Assembly: GCA_947594085.1 (NCBI GenBank)
Contig: CANQEB010000064.1
Location: 1-11,067 of the forward strand
Origin: an uncultured Lachnospiraceae bacterium
Lineage (GTDB): Bacteria; Bacillota; Clostridia; Lachnospirales; Lachnospiraceae
Length of the DNA stretch: 11,067 bases
Reading direction: 5' to 3'
Shown here: one piece after another, positions 1 to 6,142 of the stretch
Numbering within the stretch: the first letter of the stretch is position 1
Layout: each line of letters starts with the position of its first letter
Translations under genes and position numbers: made by a program
Notes under the pieces: model-generated
What the model was told of the DNA's origin: nothing
Database searches by the model: none
What the model saw: the letters and a program-made list of their open reading frames with translations, nothing else

Positions 1-130
1 AATGTCCCAACTGGAAGAACTTCGTCAGGCAGGTCATCAATACACCTACGAACGCCAGCAAGATCAGCGCCGGCCAGCCCCAGACGATGTTGTTGATAAG
101 ACTGTTTACATTTGTGATCACATCAATCAT
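1..130 (-). CDS. Sodium:alanine/glycine symporter (AGCS family), N-terminal part only
   Basis: Forty-three codons are visible before the window ends. The ATG at 130-128 follows a good ribosome binding site (AGGAAGGG, 6 nt spacing). The peptide opens MIDVITNVNSLINNIVWGWP, followed by a hydrophobic helix (ALILLAFVGVLMTCL) and then TKFFQLGH. That order, a short amphipathic start with a W-G-P element, the first membrane helix and a basic/aromatic stretch ending in Q-LGH, is the start of AGCS (DAACS) symporters, which import alanine or glycine with Na+ across the cytoplasmic membrane. The family call rests on this short stretch plus the glycine riboswitch directly upstream, a known partner of AGCS genes. 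The frame was read by hand because the piece is short. The rest of the gene lies to the left of the window. Confidence 0.8.
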   Translation of the reverse strand, partial: MIDVITNVNSLINNIVWGWPALILLAFVGVLMTCLTKFFQLGH

Positions 131-315
131 TTACAACCCTTCCTCTCTGTTTCGCAATTGTCTCCTATCAAACAATCGCCTTTCACAATCTCCTCAGAAG
201 AATTCGTCCAAATACTCAAAACACGTATATCCCGGGCTCCCTGCTGTCCGCAGCTTTTATTCCCGCCCGTATCAATATACTGCCCTTCCGCTGAACGAAT
301 GCCTGCATGCGCAAA

Positions 316-345
316 GAAAAGGACAGATGAACCTCTCATCTGTCC
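316..345 (-). terminator. Intrinsic terminator of the glycine riboswitch expression platform
   Basis: A perfect 10-bp stem lies at 345-336 and 330-321 on the minus strand (GGACAGATGA with TCATCTGTCC, loop GAGGT), followed at once by TTTTCTTT. It stands about 32 nt after the second glycine aptamer and about 185 nt before the symporter start, so it can decide read-through. The 3' arm can also pair with the aptamer's own 3' tail (see findings). Confidence 0.9.
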
Positions 346-376
346 AAACAAACGCACCAGAATAATCTGAAACCGT

Positions 377-455
377 CTCTGTCCTTTCGCCTGAGAGATT
401 CGCGCACCGCGCTTTGCACCTTCGGCACCCACTCCTTCGTGGGATTCTCCAGAGT
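377..455 (-). promoter_or_regulatory. Glycine riboswitch, promoter-distal (strong) aptamer
   Basis: Read on the minus strand, this segment carries the hallmarks of the glycine aptamer in order: CTCTGGAGAAT (start of P1/P2), a hairpin CCCACGAAGGAGTGGG, the conserved TGCCGAAGGTGCAAAG, a GC hairpin (GCGCGGTGCGC), and the signature ATCTCTCAGGCGAAAGGAC followed by AGAG, which closes P1 with CTCT. The RNA binds glycine and controls the AGCS symporter gene that starts at 130. Family knowledge: glycine riboswitches precede gcv operons and AGCS transporters. The match to the conserved core is essentially complete, so the ligand call is secure. The direction of regulation is inferred separately. Confidence 0.95.
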
Positions 456-540
456 GCAGTCCGTATCCGGTCCCGTCATTCCCAGCCCTTTGTATGGCTT
501 ACCAATCGCTCTGTTCGAGATATAATGATATGTATACGAT

Positions 541-628
541 CTGCAGCCTTACAATCCGGCCAATGACCCCTGTGAGTGTTACTCCTTCGGGCGGCTTGCG
601 CCAGTCTCCCGGGTACTTCGTCCTGCAC
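541..628 (-). promoter_or_regulatory. Glycine riboswitch, promoter-proximal aptamer-like domain (diverged)
   Basis: On the minus strand this part shows GGGAGACT, a GGC-GCAA-GCC hairpin, CCGAAGGAGTAACACTCACAGG and a GGCC in the place of GGAC. This is the order of a compact glycine aptamer, with CTC able to pair back to GAG in P2. The 3' core is less well conserved than in the second aptamer. TGCAG (627-623) can pair locally with CTGCA. Alternatively, GTGCAG (628-623) can pair perfectly with CTGCAC (459-454) right next to the second aptamer, which would enclose an inserted segment of about 85 nt. It may be a functional first aptamer with an insertion, or a vestigial ('ghost') aptamer. Confidence 0.65.
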
Positions 629-651
629 ATATTCAATTGATTTACTACACT

Positions 652-680
652 AAAATAGCACAGCGGAAAATAGTTGTCAA
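652..680 (-). promoter_or_regulatory. Sigma-A promoter of the riboswitch/symporter transcript
   Basis: TTGACA (680-675) and TATTTT (657-652) are separated by exactly 17 nt on the minus strand. The predicted start near 645 lies some 17 nt before the first aptamer-like domain. It sits directly behind the stop codon of the ATPase gene (714), so the symporter has its own transcript. Confidence 0.8.
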
Positions 681-713
681 TGTTTTTCCTCAAAACAAAG
701 CTCCATGCTCCGG

Positions 714-2072
714 TCATGATTCGAGCGCACTCAGGTCGACATTGACAATCCAGTTTTTCTTTATCGGCTCCTGTTTAAAAAACATTGCAAGGTAAAGGGG
801 ATAGTAAGTAATCTTCCCTTCCTGCGCGATGTTTCCGGGGCAGAAAACATACCCCCGCGACAAGTTCCAATCCTCTACCTGAAGCACATAATTGAGGGCA
901 GCGTGCGTTTTGTATGAGCTGCCCGATTTGATTTCCACAGGCAGGATCTCTCTGCCTCTTTGCAAGATAAAATCTACCTCCCCGCGATTCTTTTTGTCAA
1001 AATACCGCAAAGTAAAACCGTTCGCACAGAAAATCTGCGCAAACATATTTTCAAGGATACCGCCCATATTAATATCCAGATGATTCTGGAGAATCTCATA
1101 CTGGACATTTTCCAGACTTGCAGCGCAAAGAAGCCCGGTGTCCACCAAAAACAGCTTGAACAGGTTATGCTTTTCGTTAATCTTTAGCGGTATTTTAGGC
1201 TCTGTCACATTATAACAGGGAAGAGAGACTCCCGCGTCTGCGAGCCACGCAAAACAATCCCTGTATCGTTCCATACGAGAGGATTTCTGTATGCTGGCCA
1301 GAATGAAACGCTTATTCTTTTCATTCAATTCAGACGGAATGCGATCAAAGATATCCTTGATCTTTGCTTTGTCTGTCCGTGAATATTTTGTGATATCCTG
1401 TCGATATAATTCCAGAATACCTCGCTGCAGCTCGATCACCTTTCCCAGATCATGCGTTGTGACAAAGCATTGAACCACTGCAGGCATTCCGCCTACGACC
1501 ATATAATACCGAAACAGTTGAAGCATCGTATCATGTATGCTGTCGCTCACTGCAGTGCAATGGTCATAGCAATCCTTCAGGTAATGGATCGTTTCAGGCT
1601 TTACGCCGTTTGCCCACAAAAATTCTTCGAGATCCATAGGATACATACGGAAGGTATCTTCAAATCCTACAGGATAGGACTGAACCTCCTTATAATTTAC
1701 TCCGAGAAGCGAGCCGGACTCGATATAGTCGAAGCGACCGTCCTCGACCAAAAACTTAATAGCGGTTCTGGCCTGCGGACATTCCTGGATCTCATCGAAA
1801 AAGATCAGTGTATCGCCAGGTTCCAGGCTCTTTCCGGTAAAAGCCGTGATGTTTGCGACAATCATATTTACGTCAGAAGCATTTCTGAAAATCCCTGCCG
1901 CAGCCGGACTCTCGATAAAATTTATTTCAACAAAATGCCGGTATTTCTCCTGACCAAAACGACGAATGATATATGTTTTCCCGATCTGTCTCGCTCCGGT
2001 GACCAGCAGCGCCTTTTTCTGCGGCTGCTCCTTCCATTCGCAGAGGTACTCCCATATTTTTCTTTTCAGCAT
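714..2072 (-). CDS. AAA_14/DUF4143 ATP-binding protein (COG1373-type)
   Basis: A 452-residue protein of a large, poorly characterised P-loop ATPase family. Walker A is GARQIGKT (residues 26-33) and Walker B is TLIFFDEIQ (88-96, D93-E94). A serine-rich element IESGSLLG (117-124) and YPMDLEEFLWA (144-154) follow, as usual in the AAA_14 module. The C-terminal DUF4143 part ends in a PD-(D/E)XK-like signature: D367, then E380-I-K382 within EVDFIL...LPVEIKSG. Length is normal and no key residue is missing. The start ATG follows GGGAG at 8-9 nt. It is a single-gene unit with its own promoter and an unusual repeat-bearing leader. Base composition looks lower in GC than its neighbours (for example 24 of 60 bases at 961-1020), consistent with acquisition by transfer. 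Family members are often patchily distributed accessory genes. The substrate and biological role are unknown. Confidence 0.9.
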   Translation of the reverse strand: MLKRKIWEYLCEWKEQPQKKALLVTGARQIGKTYIIRRFGQEKYRHFVEINFIESPAAAGIFRNASDVNMIVANITAFTGKSLEPGDTLIFFDEIQECPQARTAIKFLVEDGRFDYIESGSLLGVNYKEVQSYPVGFEDTFRMYPMDLEEFLWANGVKPETIHYLKDCYDHCTAVSDSIHDTMLQLFRYYMVVGGMPAVVQCFVTTHDLGKVIELQRGILELYRQDITKYSRTDKAKIKDIFDRIPSELNEKNKRFILASIQKSSRMERYRDCFAWLADAGVSLPCYNVTEPKIPLKINEKHNLFKLFLVDTGLLCAASLENVQYEILQNHLDINMGGILENMFAQIFCANGFTLRYFDKKNRGEVDFILQRGREILPVEIKSGSSYKTHAALNYVLQVEDWNLSRGYVFCPGNIAQEGKITYYPLYLAMFFKQEPIKKNWIVNVDLSALES

Positions 2073-2124
2073 AAGTCCACTCCCGAAAAATTATTTGCAG
2101 ATATCATTCATGCTTCTTCTGTTC

Positions 2125-2201
2125 GCGACGTTTTCTGTAATAAAAAACATATAATCTGCGACGTTTTCTTGGGTATTTTCTATATTTTTGCGACGTTTTT
2201 C
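2125..2201 (-). repeat. Three direct repeats of a 12-nt motif in the ATPase leader
   Basis: On the minus strand the motif AGAAAACGTCGC occurs at 2136-2125 and 2169-2158, with a near copy (GAAAAACGTCGC) at 2201-2190. Start-to-start spacing is 33 and 32 nt. The sequence between copies is AT-rich and not conserved. All copies lie downstream of the TTGACA/TATAAT promoter and upstream of the ATPase ATG at 2072, so they would be transcribed in its 5' untranslated region. Confidence 0.8.
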
Positions 2202-2211
2202 TTATTTTTGG

Positions 2212-2240
2212 ATTATAATCCAGAACCGGAAATCTGTCAA
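2212..2240 (-). promoter_or_regulatory. Near-perfect sigma-A promoter of the DUF4143 ATPase gene
   Basis: TTGACA (2240-2235), a 17-nt spacer and TATAAT (2217-2212) match the consensus exactly on the minus strand. The -10 box lies inside the 12-bp palindrome GGATTATAATCC (2210-2221). Transcription would start near 2205, giving a leader of about 130 nt that contains the three repeats. Such a strong promoter suggests the gene is held down by another layer of control. Confidence 0.85.
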
Positions 2241-2275
2241 TTCGATCCGTCCTCTGGACTGGAGAAGCGTGCGCA

Positions 2276-2290
2276 GGATCCTCCGGATCC
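2276..2290 (-). other. Short perfect hairpin after the GT2-GtrA remnant
   Basis: GGATCC at 2276-2281 and at 2285-2290, 3 nt apart, form a 6-bp hairpin just behind the stop codon (2295). No T-run follows on either strand, so it is at best a weak 3' structure and not a clear intrinsic terminator. Confidence 0.3.
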
Positions 2291-2294
2291 AGGT

Positions 2295-3242
2295 TTACAC
2301 CCGAAACACCAGCTTCTGCTGAATCTTGTAGCTGATAAAGAACAAGACTGTGTCCACGACAATCTTCGGCAGGACTTCCGGGAGCGCGGGAAGCAGCATG
2401 ACGAGCATTGTGACGAGCGCTGCGCTGCAGAACATCTGCAGAATCGCTAACACCAGATATTTCAGGCCAGATAAAGCCACGTTCTCTCTGCTCCTGAAGA
2501 CGAGTCTGTAGTTGATCGCGTAATTATACGCCGCGGAAAATATTCTTGCGGCAACCGTGGCAATCCCCACATACAGCTCAGGATGATTCTTTTTAAACAC
2601 CATGCAGAACAGACTAAACAAAATCAAGTCCAATACACTGGAGGACAGGGACGAAAACAGAAATCTCAGAAACCTTCCGGCAAAGATTCTGTAGATCCGC
2701 AGCGAATCCCGGATCGGTTTGAAGTGCGTCTGATGGTTTTCCTCGGAGTCATAGATCGTCTCGATCGAAACCTCCACGATCGGGACCGTTCCTGCAGCCT
2801 CCAGCAACATTCTCGTCTCAAATTCGAAGCGATCACCCTTCACATCCAGCAGTTTTTTCATAAAAGAGCGCGGTATGCCCCTGAGTCCCGTCTGAGTGTC
2901 GCTCACATGGACCCCTGCCGTATACGCGAATACCTTTTCCGTCAGGCTGTTTCCGAACCTGCTCTTCCAGGGAATTCCGTCTCCTTCAAATTGCCGGACG
3001 CCCAGGACAAGCGCATCCGGAGCCTGTTTCATCCGATTCATGACCCGGATAATACTCTCCGGCGTGTGCTGCCCGTCGGAATCCGCCGTCACCGCGCCGG
3101 GCACCTCCGGGAAATTTTCCAGGATACAGGCAAAAGCTGTCTTCAGCGCTCTTCCCTTGCCCATATTTTCCGCATGGGTCAAAAGACGGCCTCCCGTCTC
3201 CCCGACAATCTTATCCGCCCGCGCAAAAATATCCTCGTACAT
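2295..3242 (-). CDS. N-terminally truncated family 2 glycosyltransferase fused to GtrA (likely pseudogene)
   Basis: The readable frame has 315 codons. Residues 1-180 are the latter part of a DPM1/DPG_synthase-like GT2 domain: HAENMGKGRALKTAF, the DxD motif in TADSDGQHTP (D54, D56), SDTQTGLRGIP (114-124) and GDRFEFETRML (136-146). Residues 190-315 are a GtrA module with about four membrane helices, ending in the typical KLVFRV. Fusions of this kind make and flip lipid-linked sugars for surface glycosylation. In-frame sequence upstream of the first ATG reads G-S-G-A, the end of the usual VNDGSG motif, and then meets unrelated sequence and a stop (TAA, 3281-3279). The first 35-40 residues, with the nucleotide-binding strand and first aspartate, are therefore missing. 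No ribosome binding site precedes the ATG. The gene lies directly behind the broken membrane protein gene, with which it once formed a unit. Confidence 0.85.
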   Translation of the reverse strand: MYEDIFARADKIVGETGGRLLTHAENMGKGRALKTAFACILENFPEVPGAVTADSDGQHTPESIIRVMNRMKQAPDALVLGVRQFEGDGIPWKSRFGNSLTEKVFAYTAGVHVSDTQTGLRGIPRSFMKKLLDVKGDRFEFETRMLLEAAGTVPIVEVSIETIYDSEENHQTHFKPIRDSLRIYRIFAGRFLRFLFSSLSSSVLDLILFSLFCMVFKKNHPELYVGIATVAARIFSAAYNYAINYRLVFRSRENVALSGLKYLVLAILQMFCSAALVTMLVMLLPALPEVLPKIVVDTVLFFISYKIQQKLVFRV

Positions 3243-3465
3243 CGCGCCGCTGCCGCGACGGACGCGCCTTTTCTCATATTAAGCTCTGTCAGTATCTTCA
3301 TGAAAACAATCACTGCCACATAAAGAATCGCGATCAGAATCGTCTTGACATACCTGTCGCTCCCGGCCAGTATAGTCGCTTCCTCCCCTGGCATTGAGAA
3401 CAGATACATCCCGAGCATACCAACCTGATAAGTCACATACACTGCCGCAGAAAAAAGGATCGCTT
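3179..3465 (-). pseudogene. Frameshifted C-terminal remnant of the polytopic membrane protein
   Basis: In a frame offset from the gene that starts at 4449, this stretch encodes SLWGKAILFSAAVYVTYQVG and goes on to MPGEEATILAGSDRYVKTILIAILYVAVIVFMKILTEL, which is clearly two membrane helices separated by a conserved-looking loop. It joins the membrane protein after the frame break. From about 3262 down to its stop at 3179 it reads the glycosyltransferase DNA out of frame (basic, arginine-rich), so the natural C-terminus ended near 3260-3280. It has no start of its own with a credible ribosome binding site. Confidence 0.75.
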
Positions 3466-4449
3466 TGCCCCAAAGACTGATTTGTAATTGTCCGACGTCA
3501 TCGCGTGCTTCGAGACCGCCGCGTTTACAAACACATACCTACAATGCTTCTGCCAGAGAATCAACGACCCAAATGGCAGGCAGACAGCCGCTGCCCTGCT
3601 CTTCCAGTTTTTGTTTCTACAGCCTTTGTACAAGATCCAGACGACGGCAATCAGGACGAAATAAATTCCCGAATTCTTGATCTGGATGATCTGCGTCAGA
3701 TATGCTGCGGACAGGCAGAGTGTTATCCGGTTCGTCTTTTCCCCATCGCCACAGTACAGATATACGTAGAGCAGCGCACACATGCCGACGATGGGCAGCA
3801 GCGTGTCGACCAACAGATTTGTCACGGTAATATTATACACAAAGAAAAAGTTGGTAAAGCTCAGCCCGACTGCCAGCGCCGCCGCTCTGTTTTTCTTCGC
3901 AAAACAAAATACCGGCATGATGCACGCCGTCATCATATAGATTTGAGCCAGCATCTGGATGTCCTCTCCCATATTCACTATTTTGGAGAAAAAATAGATA
4001 TAAGTGGCGCTTCCAAGCGGATACTCCTGAAACATAATGATCGTATCCTCAAAATTGGGATAACGGTTCGTATTCAGCATACGCTTTACGACAAGCGCCC
4101 AGTGAGAGAAGTTATCATAACGTGTGAAGATTTTTCCCTTCACATAAAAGAGCATCACGATCACTGTCAATGCACAGAAAATGTATCCGACATTCAGATA
4201 ATTTCTCAAAAATGCAACGCTCCTGTCCTTGACAACGGAGACACATAAGCACACCATTCCGAACAGCCACAGCACCGCCGCTGCTTCTTTCAGCAGATTC
4301 AATATCCCGGCTACAAACAGAAAGGCGACCTGAAGAGCGATCGTCAGGCTCGGAAAGAAACAGCTATCGATCTTCGTCTTCCGGCGAAGCAGTTCCCACA
4401 TTCCCAGATTAGATAAGACAAAGAGCAGCAATCGGAAAACGGTTGTCAC
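3433..4449 (-). CDS. Polytopic membrane protein, GT-C glycosyltransferase-like, broken by frameshift
   Basis: A 338-codon frame with about nine hydrophobic helices. It starts at GTG 4449 behind a perfect AGGAGG (8 nt spacing); an ATG inside that spacer would stop after three codons. The first long external loop has FTRYDNFSHWALVVKRML, an acidic D-N-x-S-H-W motif as seen in GT-C-fold transferases and related O-antigen/teichoic-acid glycosylation proteins. Near the end, SKHAMTSDNYKSVFGAKR looks like conserved family sequence. The frame then runs into an unrelated tail (SFFLRQCM) and stops, while the adjacent frame carries two more helices. A base was lost, or a larger piece was deleted out of frame, around 3440-3495. 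The neighbour is a truncated GT2-GtrA gene, so this was a surface-glycosylation unit. The donor and acceptor sugars cannot be told, and the product is probably non-functional. Confidence 0.75.
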   Translation of the reverse strand: MTTVFRLLLFVLSNLGMWELLRRKTKIDSCFFPSLTIALQVAFLFVAGILNLLKEAAAVLWLFGMVCLCVSVVKDRSVAFLRNYLNVGYIFCALTVIVMLFYVKGKIFTRYDNFSHWALVVKRMLNTNRYPNFEDTIIMFQEYPLGSATYIYFFSKIVNMGEDIQMLAQIYMMTACIMPVFCFAKKNRAAALAVGLSFTNFFFVYNITVTNLLVDTLLPIVGMCALLYVYLYCGDGEKTNRITLCLSAAYLTQIIQIKNSGIYFVLIAVVWILYKGCRNKNWKSRAAAVCLPFGSLILWQKHCRYVFVNAAVSKHAMTSDNYKSVFGAKRSFFLRQCM

Positions 4450-4497
4450 GTGAACATCCTCCTGTTTTCATCCTGTCAAAATACATCTTCCGTCTGT

Positions 4498-4527
4498 ATT
4501 ATCTCTTCTGTCTGCATGTTTTGTCAA
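4498..4527 (-). promoter_or_regulatory. Promoter of the glycosylation unit
   Basis: TTGACA (4527-4522), an 18-nt spacer and GATAAT (4503-4498) lie on the minus strand about 50 nt ahead of the GTG start at 4449. The promoter is still intact although both genes behind it are damaged. Confidence 0.65.
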
Positions 4528-4620
4528 TCATATTTTTGGCTTGAGATTTTCCCACGCGAAAACAGAGCCATCGCACAATGCCTTTTCGAAGGGACAGAAA
4601 AAAGACTTCCCGGCCAACCG

Positions 4621-5601
4621 CTACATCGCGAACTCAATCTGTATTCTGCCGTTGTGCGTCTTCGCCAGAAGCGTCTTTGTCCGTCCCGGTTCGCTCACGT
4701 TCTCCAGATTGTTCATGCCATTGCGCGTCGTGCTGTTGATGTTGTAGTCGGCCGGATTCCCAATGATCGTGCCGGAGACGACGCCGTTGAACGTCTGCAT
4801 GGAAATATGATCGCTGATCACGTTGCGTCCGGACACTGCCCCGTTCTGTGTCTGTAGCGACAATTTCTCCGGGAAGCTGCACTCCTTCGCCGAGACCAAG
4901 CCGTTTCCGGCCGACGCCTCCAGCTCCGCTCCCCGCACATTGGAGAGCTCGATCCGGGCGTTGTTGGACGTGACATGCAGCCGTCCGGCCTGGCAGTTCT
5001 CCATGCGGATCGTCCCGTTGTTGCTCCTGATCTCACCCACCGCGAGGTTCACCAGACCGGCAGCCTTGATCGTACCGTTTGTCGTCCGCAAGCAGAGTGT
5101 CCCCGCATAATTCATCGGGAGCTCCAGCACAAGGATATTGTCATCCCAGAGGAAATTGAGCCAGTTCAGATGAACGGATCCCTTCATCTCATGAAGAAAC
5201 GAAAACACTCCGTCCTTCTCCTCAAATGTGACGACATCTCTCCCTTCCTTCGGCTTAAAGAAGACGCGCACGGGGCCTTCCTCCACGGTGCGGACACGGA
5301 TGCGCAGGTTCTCTGTCTCCACCTTCACCGTGTGGATCAAAGAGGAAGACTCATACTCCTGTGTATTTTCCCGGCTCGCAGATTTCGCGGTGTAAACCAC
5401 CAGTCCGCCATACTCAGCTCGAATCTTCTTCGCCACTTCCTCCGGAGTCTCAAGACGTGCAAGAATCTCTTCCTCCGAATAGCCCTGCTCCATCCCGTCA
5501 TAGATCAATTCTTCGTAATAATCCTCAATCTGCTCCAGATCCTCAGCCGGCAGATCGATCAGTTCATATTTCAGCTTTTTCAGATATTCTTCTCTTTTCA
5601 T
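4621..5601 (-). CDS. HAAS (DUF1700-like) and DUF4097 beta-helix protein
   Basis: A 326-residue protein. Residues 1-65 form the helical HAAS domain (MKREEYLKKLKYELIDLPAE, then acidic EQIEDYYEELI and EEEILARLETPEEVAKKI). Residues about 90-326 are a DUF4097-type repetitive beta-strand domain with many N-G-T/N-G-x turns (TTNGTIKA, SNNGTIRM, TQNGAVSG, TFNGVVSG, TRNGMNN, THNGRIQI). The HAAS domain is the part that in related proteins cooperates with a PadR-type repressor encoded next to it, and padR indeed lies 3 nt upstream. Ribosome binding sequence GAGGAGGAAT is inside the end of padR. I see no signal peptide or membrane helix between the two domains, unlike many relatives in which DUF4097 is exported. 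It may stay in the cytoplasm or act as the partner that senses the envelope indirectly. The exact function of this family is not established. Confidence 0.88.
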   Translation of the reverse strand: MKREEYLKKLKYELIDLPAEDLEQIEDYYEELIYDGMEQGYSEEEILARLETPEEVAKKIRAEYGGLVVYTAKSASRENTQEYESSSLIHTVKVETENLRIRVRTVEEGPVRVFFKPKEGRDVVTFEEKDGVFSFLHEMKGSVHLNWLNFLWDDNILVLELPMNYAGTLCLRTTNGTIKAAGLVNLAVGEIRSNNGTIRMENCQAGRLHVTSNNARIELSNVRGAELEASAGNGLVSAKECSFPEKLSLQTQNGAVSGRNVISDHISMQTFNGVVSGTIIGNPADYNINSTTRNGMNNLENVSEPGRTKTLLAKTHNGRIQIEFAM

Positions 5602-5604
5602 GGT

Positions 5605-5997
5605 CTATTCCTCCTCACCCTCTAGCCTGTCTCTATTCGCAAAAATCTCAGTCGACTCCACTACTCCCGCTTCCGGTTCCGGCTCGCGCGCGTTTTGCTC
5701 CGCGACAAACTGGTACATCGTGCGCAGCTCGTCCCACTCATCCAGAAACGCATCGATCTTGCGCTGACCACCCTGCGTCAGCCGATAATACTTGCGCATT
5801 CGCCCGTTGTACTCCATGCGGTATGTCTCCAGACTCCCACCCTGCTCCAGGCGCTTCAAGATCGGATACAGTGTCGACTCTGAAATGTCTACACAGCGCT
5901 CCAGTTCCCGAATAATCAGATAGCCGTAGGATGGACCCTTTTTCAGCACCGCAAGGACACAGACCTCAAGAATCCCCTTTTTTCTCTGAACATCCAT
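5605..5997 (-). CDS. PadR family transcriptional regulator
   Basis: A 130-residue winged-helix repressor of the short PadR type. The conserved core is all present: LAVLKKGPSYGYLIIRELE (residues 16-34), SESTLYPILKRLEQGG (39-54, recognition helix), and RMRKYYRLTQGGQRKI (66-81, the wing), followed by a dimerisation helix (FLDEWDELRTMYQFV). I start it at ATG 5997 because AGGAGGG lies 6 nt upstream; a longer reading from 6036 has no such site. It is the first gene of an operon with the HAAS-DUF4097 gene (3 nt apart). The promoter ahead of it contains a palindrome of the PadR operator type exactly between -35 and -10, so it most likely represses its own operon. The effector is unknown. Confidence 0.93.
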   Translation of the reverse strand: MDVQRKKGILEVCVLAVLKKGPSYGYLIIRELERCVDISESTLYPILKRLEQGGSLETYRMEYNGRMRKYYRLTQGGQRKIDAFLDEWDELRTMYQFVAEQNAREPEPEAGVVESTEIFANRDRLEGEEE

Positions 5998-6093
5998 GCA
6001 AATCCCTCCTGTTCTTTTGTGCAAATCATTTTGCATTACCGCCGCAGCTTATGCATTCCGTTTTATCAGAAAAAGCATACTTCAAGCTGCTTT

Positions 6094-6142
6094 ATACTAT
6101 GCATTGTATAATATATTTAATATACTATTTATTGCATAGTAT
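6094..6142. promoter_or_regulatory. PadR-type operator palindromes
   Basis: ATACTATGCA (6094-6103) is repeated in perfect inversion as TGCATAGTAT (6133-6142). The right half also forms a compact palindrome, ATACTAT-N7-ATAGTAT (6122-6142), of the ATACT/AGTAT kind known for PadR repressors. A second, weaker site is ATACTATGCATTGTATAAT (6094-6112). One site fills the promoter spacer and the other lies just downstream of the -10. Confidence 0.75.

Noticed and set aside
127..432. 101-codon minus-strand frame ending in an ATGA overlap with the symporter start
   Set aside because: It runs through the aptamer and terminator, whose RNA conservation explains the sequence; no ribosome binding site or recognisable protein.
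2125..2221. CRISPR-like array upstream of the ATPase gene (32-nt units)
   Set aside because: Only 11-12 nt per unit are conserved, there are just three units, no cas genes, and the units lie in a leader behind a promoter.
1452..2450. 332-codon open frame on the plus strand
   Set aside because: It is antisense to the clearly homologous DUF4143 ATPase gene, has no ribosome binding site, and its product looks like no known protein.
2583..3323. 246-codon plus-strand open frame
   Set aside because: Antisense to the GT2-GtrA gene, whose frame carries conserved motifs; basic, low-complexity translation.
3505..4248. 247-codon plus-strand open frame
   Set aside because: Antisense shadow of the membrane protein gene; polar sequence rich in Asp, Gln and His with no domain.
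4570..4620. Possible intrinsic terminator after the HAAS-DUF4097 gene (TTTTTT after CGGTTGGCCGGG)
   Set aside because: Only a 3-bp stem with a misplaced T-run can be drawn; not supported.
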